From Acinetobacter sp. (GTDB lineage: Bacteria > Pseudomonadota > Gammaproteobacteria > Pseudomonadales > Moraxellaceae): a DNA stretch of 10,507 bases. The notes beneath the pieces were generated by a model that ran no database searches, was not told the origin of the DNA, and was given only the letters and a program-made list of their open reading frames with translations. The stretch's first letter is position 1. Every line of letters begins with the position of its first letter. Where the stretch lies: assembly GCA_030152605.1 (NCBI GenBank), contig JASLJB010000231.1, forward strand, positions 1 through 10,507. Direction: 5' to 3'. Below, piece after piece: positions 1 to 5,211 of the stretch. Both the position numbers and the translations under genes were made by a program.

Positions 1-1
1 T

Positions 2-1057
2 ATATCTTTAAATGAGGGGAACACCCCGCTAATTAAACTGGAAAATATTCCACGCATTATTGGTAAAGACGTTGAAATCTATGTGAAATATGAGGGCTTA
101 AACCCGACTGGTTCTTTTAAAGACCGTGGTATGACCATGGCTGTAACCAAAGCGGTTGAAGAAGGCTCTAAAGCGATTATCTGTGCGTCTACCGGAAATA
201 CCTCTGCCTCAGCAGCAGCCTATGCGGCTCGTGCTGGCATCAAAGCCTTTGTTTTGATTCCAGAAGGTAAAATTGCCATGGGTAAAATGGCACAGGCCAT
301 GATGTATGGTGCGATCACCATGCAAATCCGCGGTAACTTTGATGACGGTATGCGTCTGGTGAAAGAAGTCGCTGATCAAGCGCCTGTCACCATCGTCAAC
401 TCGATCAATCCATTCCGTTTGCAAGGTCAAAAAACCATTGCTTATGAAATCGTAGATGCACTCGGTCGTGCACCGGATTATCACTGCTTGCCAGTGGGTA
501 ACGCGGGCAATATCACTGCACACTGGATGGGTTATACCGAAGCTGTTGCAGACAGTGCACAGTTTGAACAAGTGGTTTATGACGCTGCGACAGACGCATT
601 CACCGGTCCTAAACCAGAAGGCCGTCCTGTGATGGTCGGCTATCAAGCCTCAGGTGCTGCACCTTTCTTACGTGGCGCACCGGTAGAACAACCTGAAACC
701 GTCGCCACTGCGATTCGTATTGGTAACCCACAAAGCTGGAACCATGCTAAAGCCGTGGTGAAAGAATCAGAAGGTTGGTTCGATGAACTCAGCGATGCTG
801 AAATCCTCGAAGCACAACGCCTGTTGTCGATGTATGAAGGGATCTTCTGTGAACCTGCATCTGCAGCCAGTGTTGGCGGTGCGATCCGGGATATCAAAGC
901 AGGTAAAATCGCTGAAGGTTCGATGATCGTATGTACCGTGACCGGTAATGGCCTAAAAGATCCAGACACTGCGATCAAGCAATGTGAAGATGCCGTCATG
1001 CTCAGCATTGATGCCACCATGCAAGACGTAAAAACTTCGATCTTGTCGAATATGTAA
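2..1057 (+). CDS. thrC: Threonine synthase, 5'-truncated by the window edge
   Basis: Threonine synthase is a pyridoxal-phosphate enzyme of the cytoplasm that converts O-phosphohomoserine to threonine, the last step of threonine synthesis. The reading frame is open from base 2, so the gene starts to the left of the window. 351 residues are visible, and I estimate that 25-30 N-terminal residues are missing from comparison with family members near 380 residues. The visible part opens with SLNEGNTPLIKL, typical of the fold-type II family. NPTGSFKDRG carries the PLP-binding lysine (visible residue 40, codon 119-121). STGNTSASAAAYA and PVGNAGNI follow as phosphate and cofactor loops, and CTVTGNGLKDP lies near the C-terminus. 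A GTG at base 83 is internal, since conserved family sequence lies upstream of it in frame. It is followed by a shared terminator and converges on pbpG. The hom gene usually precedes thrC, but this cannot be seen here. Confidence 0.95.
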   Translation: MSLNEGNTPLIKLENIPRIIGKDVEIYVKYEGLNPTGSFKDRGMTMAVTKAVEEGSKAIICASTGNTSASAAAYAARAGIKAFVLIPEGKIAMGKMAQAMMYGAITMQIRGNFDDGMRLVKEVADQAPVTIVNSINPFRLQGQKTIAYEIVDALGRAPDYHCLPVGNAGNITAHWMGYTEAVADSAQFEQVVYDAATDAFTGPKPEGRPVMVGYQASGAAPFLRGAPVEQPETVATAIRIGNPQSWNHAKAVVKESEGWFDELSDAEILEAQRLLSMYEGIFCEPASAASVGGAIRDIKAGKIAEGSMIVCTVTGNGLKDPDTAIKQCEDAVMLSIDATMQDVKTSILSNM

Positions 1058-1077
1058 TTCACGCTCGAAATTAAGAA

Positions 1078-1103
1078 CAAATTCATTCATTCGATTGAAT
1101 TTG
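1078..1103. repeat. 8-bp inverted repeat just after thrC
   Basis: Perfect arms CAAATTCA (1078-1085) and TGAATTTG (1096-1103) flank a 10-base loop, 20 bases after the thrC stop and just before the intrinsic terminator. The stem is AT-rich and no T-run follows, so it is not a terminator itself. It may be an accessory 3'-end hairpin or chance. Confidence 0.35.
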
Positions 1104-1109
1104 TTGCAT

Positions 1110-1137
1110 AAAAAAACCTGCAGATGCAGGTTTTTTT
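1110..1137. terminator. Bidirectional intrinsic terminator between thrC and pbpG
   Basis: The inverted repeat CCTGCAGATGCAGG (1117-1130) forms a short GC-rich stem, with a four-base loop if the innermost pair is left open. It is preceded by seven A (1110-1116) and followed by seven T (1131-1137), so transcripts from either strand carry a hairpin followed by a U-run. It lies between two convergent genes, thrC on the plus strand and pbpG on the minus strand, where a shared terminator is expected. Confidence 0.9.
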
Positions 1138-1197
1138 ATGTCTTCAGTTTGATGTCTAAGTGATTAACTCAGGTTCTCAACTATCATCGAACTTAGA

Positions 1198-2256
1198 TTA
1201 GATACGTTTTGGTAAATTACTCACCCAGTTCAACAAGTTGGTTGCATCTGCGGTACGTGCTTGAGAGGTGCTGGCACCGAGCAAGACCACCACAGCAGGA
1301 CGTGAATTCACAGTGGTGTGCATCGCAACGCAGCGACCGGCTTCGTTGATATAACCGGTTTTTGAAATATTGATATTCCAACCACCATTACGCACCATGG
1401 CATTGGTATTGTTAGACTTCAAAACACGATAACCCAAATTAAAGTCATATTGCGCCGTGGTTGAGAATTGGCGAATTACGCCATATTGGTAAGCCGCACT
1501 GACCAAAATGCCTAAATCGCGCGCTGAGGCCACATTACGTGGGTCTAAACCAGTCGACTCGGTATAGCGTGTAGAAGTCATGCCCAATTGACGTGCTTTG
1601 GCGTTCATTGCAGCAACAAATGCAGGACGACCACCCGGATAAGTACGCGCCAGTGCCGCAGCAGCAGGGTTTTCAGACTTCATCAATGCCACAAGCAACA
1701 TCTCAGCACGATTCATGGTATCGCCGACTTTCAAGGTCGAGCTTGAGTTTTTACCGCCCGCACCTGCAAAGTCAATTTGCTGTAAGGTGATATTTTCTGA
1801 CATATTCAAACGTGCATCTGCGGTCACGACGGCAGTCATCAATTTGGTGATCGAAGCCATCGGCAAAGCAGCGTTGGTATTTTTACTGTAAAGCACCTCA
1901 CCGGTTTGCGCATCCATGACTAAGGCTGCGCGCGCATTCACAGAAGGCTGGCTGCTATAGTTATTGGTGTCATAGATATGAGCGGTGGAGGCTGGTGCAT
2001 TGGTGACTGTTGCACCATTTGATTTACGAATCGTGGTGGTGACTGAAGTTGAACCTTGTGGTGATACCACGCTGTCGTCGTTCAGCAATTGATTGACATC
2101 ATCCGATGACCAATTCAGTGATGCTTGCGGCGCTTGAGCAGCATGGGTAGCAGGCCCTGAGGTATTCATTACAAGATCTGCAAAACTCATTGAGCTTAAG
2201 CCAAGTAGTACTGATAAACTCAATACATGCTTTAGGATAGTTTTAGATTTTTTCAC
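1198..2256 (-). CDS. pbpG: D-alanyl-D-alanine endopeptidase, PBP7/8 family
   Basis: A low-molecular-mass penicillin-binding protein (peptidase family S11) that cuts D-Ala-meso-DAP cross-links in peptidoglycan in the periplasm. The three active-site motifs are present: SITK (S135 nucleophile, K138), SEN (194-196) and KTG (299-301). The 352-residue protein starts with a signal peptide: a basic MKKSK, a hydrophobic stretch to about residue 22, and a likely cleavage after SFA (residue 26). Residues 30-105 are a low-complexity, Ser/Thr/Ala/Asn-rich linker before the catalytic domain, which starts near NARAALVMDAQTG. No C-terminal amphipathic membrane anchor is obvious, which fits PBP7/8 better than PBP5/6. 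The start is a GTG (2254-2256) with a weak Shine-Dalgarno (TAGG); the signal peptide supports this start. The gene is divergent from gacA and ends at the terminator shared with thrC. In Acinetobacter baumannii this protein is known to contribute to serum survival and virulence. Confidence 0.93.
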   Translation of the reverse strand: MKKSKTILKHVLSLSVLLGLSSMSFADLVMNTSGPATHAAQAPQASLNWSSDDVNQLLNDDSVVSPQGSTSVTTTIRKSNGATVTNAPASTAHIYDTNNYSSQPSVNARAALVMDAQTGEVLYSKNTNAALPMASITKLMTAVVTADARLNMSENITLQQIDFAGAGGKNSSSTLKVGDTMNRAEMLLVALMKSENPAAAALARTYPGGRPAFVAAMNAKARQLGMTSTRYTESTGLDPRNVASARDLGILVSAAYQYGVIRQFSTTAQYDFNLGYRVLKSNNTNAMVRNGGWNINISKTGYINEAGRCVAMHTTVNSRPAVVVLLGASTSQARTADATNLLNWVSNLPKRI

Positions 2257-2432
2257 GGCAACCTACTTATCTCAGTGAGGATGTTAGCAATCTTGCTTCT
2301 TACCTCAAATATGACTTACATTTACACGATGACGCGGATAAGATGAACTCACGCTCGCGCGATTGTGTATAACGACTTCGATTTAAACACAGGATAGGAT
2401 TGCTAATTTTGTTATGTAATTGCAAGCCAATT

Positions 2433-2461
2433 TTGCTTTATGTAACAAAAAACATCATATT
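2433..2461 (+). promoter_or_regulatory. Candidate gacA promoter
   Basis: TTGCTT (2433-2438) and CATATT (2456-2461) are separated by 17 bases and resemble sigma70 -35 and -10 elements. Transcription would start near 2468, giving a very short leader that holds little more than the Shine-Dalgarno. The surrounding spacer is AT-rich and offers other possible hexamers, so this is a candidate only. I could not pick a convincing promoter for the divergent pbpG. Confidence 0.35.
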
Positions 2462-2470
2462 ATTCATACA

Positions 2471-2487
2471 AAGGAGGGGCAATGTGA
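2471..2487 (+). promoter_or_regulatory. gacA ribosome-binding site with an ATG-TGA start-stop pair
   Basis: AAGGAGGGG (2471-2479) is a near-ideal Shine-Dalgarno. Two starts overlap behind it: ATG at 2482-2484, followed at once by TGA (2485-2487), and GTG at 2484-2486, which opens the gacA frame. GGAGG ends 4 bases before the ATG and 6 before the GTG. The family's N-terminus (M-I-x-V-L-V-V-D-D-H) requires the GTG. The overlap may let ribosomes start at the ATG, stop at once and either be lost or restart; this is inference. Confidence 0.6.
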
Positions 2488-3119
2488 TTACAGTTCTGGT
2501 GGTTGATGACCATGAATTAGTTCGTACTGGCATTTGTCGCATGCTAGAAGATCAGCTCGATATCCAAGTGATTGGGCAGGCTGAATCTGGCGAAGAAGCG
2601 ATCGCTTTGGTTCGTCAGCACCATCCTCATGTTGTCCTTCTTGATGTCAATATGCCCGGTATTGGTGGTGTTGAGACCACACGGCGTTTACTGCAAACAG
2701 CGCCAGAGACCAAAGTGCTCGCGGTCAGTGGTTTGGCTGAAGAGCCCTACCCGTCCCTGTTGCTCAAAGCAGGTGCCAAAGGCTATATCACCAAAGGTGC
2801 ACCGATCACCGAAATGGTGAGAGCAATTAAAAAAGTCATGCAAGGTGGCAAATACTTTAGTGCGGACATCGCCGAACAACTGGCAAGCTCCTATTTATCT
2901 GACACGCAAAGCTCACCTTTTGATGCCCTTTCAGAACGTGAAATGCAAGTTGCCATGATGGTGGTGAACTGCATTAGCGCGCAAGAAATTTCAGACAAAC
3001 TTTTTGTCAGCGTCAAAACTGTGAACACCTACCGTTATCGGATCTTTGAAAAACTCAATCTGGACAGTGATGTCAAACTGACGCACTTGGCGATTCGCTA
3101 TGGACTGATTAAACCTTAG
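2484..3119 (+). CDS. gacA: Response regulator GacA (NarL/FixJ type, LuxR helix-turn-helix)
   Basis: The cytoplasmic transcription regulator of the GacS/GacA two-component system, a global regulator of virulence, biofilm and metabolism in gammaproteobacteria. The 211-residue protein has an N-terminal receiver domain (1-120) with acidic residues D8 and D9, phosphorylation site D54 in VVLLDVNMPG, Ser82 at the switch position and K104. The LuxR-type DNA-binding domain (about 146-208) contains LSEREMQVAMMVVNC and KTVNTYRYRIFEKL, which closely match Pseudomonas GacA as I recall it. The frame is open back to a TTG at 2400, but the GTG at 2484 has the strong Shine-Dalgarno and gives the family's exact N-terminus. 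No gacS is seen in the window; in gammaproteobacteria gacS is generally unlinked to gacA, so this is not odd. No clear intrinsic terminator follows the gene; the downstream C-rich tract may serve Rho. Confidence 0.92.
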   Translation: MITVLVVDDHELVRTGICRMLEDQLDIQVIGQAESGEEAIALVRQHHPHVVLLDVNMPGIGGVETTRRLLQTAPETKVLAVSGLAEEPYPSLLLKAGAKGYITKGAPITEMVRAIKKVMQGGKYFSADIAEQLASSYLSDTQSSPFDALSEREMQVAMMVVNCISAQEISDKLFVSVKTVNTYRYRIFEKLNLDSDVKLTHLAIRYGLIKP

Positions 3120-3190
3120 CCAATTACAACAACAGCCAGCCGCAGCATCCAAACAGTAAACTGCAGATGCCAACCAAGATCTGCGTTTTA

Positions 3191-3237
3191 GCATCCCCCA
3201 CATCCACGGATCTACTCTACAGATCAGGGGGAGATGC
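3191..3237 (+). other. Foldable RNA element downstream of gacA
   Basis: GCATCCCCC (3191-3199) pairs with GGGGG (3227-3231) and ATGC (3234-3237), leaving a two-base AG bulge. Inside it GATCT (3209-3213) pairs with AGATC (3221-3225). Just upstream GCAGAT (3163-3168) can pair with ATCTGC (3179-3184). Together they could form a structured 3'UTR or a small RNA. No U-run follows, so it is not an ordinary intrinsic terminator, and no promoter for a separate RNA was identified. Confidence 0.35.
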
Positions 3238-3272
3238 TTGCAGCCGCCTAACAGCAGCTCAAGCACACCAAA

Positions 3273-3302
3273 ACACCAACACCAACACCAACACCAACAC
3301 CA
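3273..3302 (+). repeat. Hexanucleotide tandem repeat, (ACACCA)x5
   Basis: Five perfect head-to-tail ACACCA units, with a sixth copy at 3265-3270 separated by AA. The minus strand reads as a series of GG pairs spaced by four bases (GGTGTT units), so it could in principle form a two-layer G-quadruplex. A repeat of six bases would not shift a reading frame; copy-number change could alter spacing or RNA properties instead. Confidence 0.85.
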
Positions 3303-3588
3303 AAATAATAACGCCAACAACGCCAACGCCCCTCTGCGACTCATCTACTGCCAACCGACAGCCGCATGTCTGCTGATCGTTTCGTCAACACAGTGCACCT
3401 TGATCTGTTTTAGCTCAACGAAATTTAATCAAGCATGTTAAAAAATAAATATTGCTGTGATTGAATCTAAAAAGATGCCCAATAACACGTGCTAGCTCAA
3501 GCTATTCAATTATTTTTTAGTGTTTAAAATCATATCTTTGGTTTAGCATATTGCGACTTTATCGCGCGCTAGCAGGACGCCACGCGCA

Positions 3589-3604
3589 GGCATATCGATA
3601 TGCC
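3589..3604. promoter_or_regulatory. 16-bp perfect palindrome upstream of the PilR-like gene, candidate operator
   Basis: GGCATATCGATATGCC is its own reverse complement over all 16 bases. It ends 28 bases before the TATAAT at 3633, about where an activator or repressor dimer would bind relative to the promoter. I saw no second copy in the spacers inspected. Which protein might bind it is unknown. Confidence 0.45.
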
Positions 3605-3632
3605 ACTTAAGATGAAAAATAGGGGCAATGAT

Positions 3633-3638
3633 TATAAT
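3633..3638 (+). promoter_or_regulatory. Candidate -10 element of the PilR-like gene
   Basis: A perfect TATAAT sits 50 bases before the ATG of the response regulator gene. No good -35 hexamer lies at 16-18 bases (AGATGA at the 17-base spacing). A TG at 3629-3630 sits close to an extended -10 position. A promoter lacking a -35 box may depend on an activator, which would fit the palindrome upstream. Confidence 0.5.
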
Positions 3639-3688
3639 GAAGCGCCCTTTACATATCGCTCAACATTTTTATTTAGGTTCTTCGTGTT

Positions 3689-5158
3689 ATGGCAACGCAA
3701 GCTTTGGTGTTACTGGTTGATGATGAATATGATCTATGCATCTTGATGCAAATGGCCCTATCACGCATCGGTATTAAAACTCATATCGCACATCATCTGC
3801 AGCAAGCAAAACATTTTTTCCAAGAATATCACTATCATGCCTGTATCACCGACCTCAATTTACCAGATGGTTCTGCACTGGAACTGGTTGAATATAGCGC
3901 CAAACATTTTCCGAGCACCCCGATCGTGGTGATTCGAGATGAAGAACAGCGTCACAGTGTACGTGCCTGTCTCAACGCTGGTGCCTTTGATCTACTCAAT
4001 AAACCGATTCACACCCAACAACTGCAATATCTGATGCAAAAAGCCCTCTTACACAGCTCACGTGACGCACCCAGCGCAGATCAGCAGCTTGAAAATAAAA
4101 TGCTGATCGGTGAATCCACCGTGATGCAGCGGCTTCGCACCTCATTGCGAAAAATTGCCCAGACCCATTCTCCGGTTTTCATTCGCGGTGAGTCTGGCAC
4201 CGGCAAAGATGTGGTGGCACGTTTGATTCATTTGCTCAGTCCGCGTGCTGAGGGGCCATTTGTCATTCTCAACTGTGGGGCCATGTCGGAAGAACGTATT
4301 GAAAGTGAGTTGTTTGGCCATCTCAAAGGCAGCTTTGTTGGGGCAGAACACAATAAACGCGGCTTACTCCAGTCGGCGCATCAGGGGAGTTTGTTTTTAG
4401 ATGAGGTGGCTGAACTGTCGAGCAACATGCAAGTCAAATTACTCAGAGCACTGCAAGAACAGAAAATACGTCCGCTCGGCAGTGAGCATGAGATCGACGT
4501 GGACTTTCGACTGCTCAGTGCCAGTCATCAAGACATAGCACAACGGGTTCAACACGGCAGTTTTCGTGCTGATTTATTCTATCGTTTAAACGTGATTGAT
4601 ATTGTACTGCCGCCACTCAGAGATCGCGGCGAGGATATCTTACGCTTGGCCGAGTTGTTTATTTTGCAGCACTGCCAGTTGGCAAAACTGCCCTGCAAAA
4701 CACTCAGCAAAGCCGCTCAAGCGTATCTTGTTCAGTATCACTATGCCGGTAATGTCAGAGAACTACGTAATATGATCGAGCGTGCATTAAGTCGTTGTGA
4801 TGAGCCGATCATTGATGTGGTGCATTTAAAAAATTTAGAAAGTATAGAAGGTTTAGAAAATACGGCTGCCCTGCTTACCGCGCCCAGCAATGTCAGTCGC
4901 AATCTTCAACAGCAGCCGACAGCCATGCAAGGTATCGATGCGATTGCCCATGCTTGGCTGCCCAAGCGACAGCATCTCCCCCACATTCCTGAAGAAGGTT
5001 TGGATCAATTTCTCGCCAACATCGAACGTGAAGTGTTATTAACCACCCTACACATCACCCGTTGGAACAAAACCTTGGCCGCAAAAAAACTCGGCATGAG
5101 TTTTCGCTCACTGCGCTATCGACTCAAAAAACTCGGTTTGGATCTAGAACACGATTAG
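3689..5158 (+). CDS. pilR: PilR-like sigma54-activator-type response regulator with altered GAFTGA loop
   Basis: A 489-residue response regulator in three parts: receiver (about 5-120), AAA+ ATPase (about 138-375) and Fis-type helix-turn-helix (about 458-483). The closest family I recall is PilR, the activator of type IV pilin genes; the C-terminal SFRSLRYRLKKLGLD and the receiver segment DLNLPDGSALELV both resemble it. Seen: D11/D12, phosphorylation site D55, K105, Walker A GESGTGKD (167-174), Walker B LFLDE (235-239), FYRLNV (297-302) and GNVREL (354-359). Two departures stand out. The sigma54-contact loop reads GSFVGA (214-219; Val217 codon GTT 4337-4339) instead of G[AS]FTGA. The receiver's conserved Thr/Ser after the fourth strand is Arg83 (CGA 3935-3937). 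The ATPase core looks intact. The start is an ATG with a weak Shine-Dalgarno (AGG, 11 bases upstream), and an in-frame TAG at 3674 limits extension. No PilS kinase gene adjoins it. The gene converges on ctpA with a 44-bp gap. The PilR name is likely; its activity as a sigma54 activator is doubtful. Confidence 0.82.
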   Translation: MATQALVLLVDDEYDLCILMQMALSRIGIKTHIAHHLQQAKHFFQEYHYHACITDLNLPDGSALELVEYSAKHFPSTPIVVIRDEEQRHSVRACLNAGAFDLLNKPIHTQQLQYLMQKALLHSSRDAPSADQQLENKMLIGESTVMQRLRTSLRKIAQTHSPVFIRGESGTGKDVVARLIHLLSPRAEGPFVILNCGAMSEERIESELFGHLKGSFVGAEHNKRGLLQSAHQGSLFLDEVAELSSNMQVKLLRALQEQKIRPLGSEHEIDVDFRLLSASHQDIAQRVQHGSFRADLFYRLNVIDIVLPPLRDRGEDILRLAELFILQHCQLAKLPCKTLSKAAQAYLVQYHYAGNVRELRNMIERALSRCDEPIIDVVHLKNLESIEGLENTAALLTAPSNVSRNLQQQPTAMQGIDAIAHAWLPKRQHLPHIPEEGLDQFLANIEREVLLTTLHITRWNKTLAAKKLGMSFRSLRYRLKKLGLDLEHD

Positions 5159-5195
5159 GCACTTGAGGTTTTGGAGCCGATTGCTTAAGTCATCC

Positions 5196-5211
5196 CAGCG
5201 ACTTAGCGCTG
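5196..5211. other. Small hairpin at the convergent pilR/ctpA ends
   Basis: CAGCG (5196-5200) and CGCTG (5207-5211) are perfect arms around a six-base loop that contains the ctpA stop codon. Only three T follow on the plus strand, so it is a poor intrinsic terminator. It is the only structure I see in the 44-bp convergent gap. Confidence 0.25.

Larger units (their letters stand above)
3120..3688. other. 569-bp gene-free spacer between gacA and the PilR-like gene
   Basis: I see no convincing gene here. The left half (3120-3370) is C-rich and G-poor on the plus strand; by hand count 3241-3360 holds 51 C and 12 G. It contains a foldable element (3191-3237), five tandem ACACCA units (3273-3302) and two tandem copies of AACGCCAAC (3310-3327). 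The middle (3420-3560) is AT-rich. It includes ATTGAAT (3460-3466) facing ATTCAAT (3504-3510), followed by TATTTTTT (3511-3518), a weak terminator-like arrangement with a long loop. The right end has a 16-bp palindrome (3589-3604) and a TATAAT (3633-3638) before the next gene. No remnant of a sensor kinase gene was recognised. Confidence 0.7.

Noticed and set aside
2303..2330. CTTACA near the pbpG upstream region as half of a GacA box
   Set aside because: The matching TGTAAG half is absent at the required spacing.
2400..2483. N-terminal extension of gacA to a TTG at 2400
   Set aside because: The added residues are hydrophobic and unrelated to any receiver domain. The GTG at 2484 has a near-perfect Shine-Dalgarno and gives the family's normal N-terminus.
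2991..3344. 117-residue minus-strand frame with a Trp-Cys repeat
   Set aside because: It overlaps the end of gacA by 129 bases, has no ribosome-binding site, and its repeat is the complement of the ACACCA tract.
3167..3376. 69-residue open frame with a Thr-Asn repeat in the gacA-pilR spacer
   Set aside because: No Shine-Dalgarno, composition produced by the hexamer repeat, and overlapping frames are open for the same reason. No family resemblance.
3568..3582. Minus-strand TGGC-N8-AGC resembling a sigma54 -24/-12 promoter
   Set aside because: GG and GC spacing fits, but two of the other conserved -24 bases and one -12 base are wrong, and no gene lies downstream on that strand.
3600..3745. 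Short plus-strand frame starting MPLKMKNRGN in the leader of the PilR-like gene
   Set aside because: No Shine-Dalgarno, it contains the candidate -10 element, and it runs into the regulator gene in another frame.
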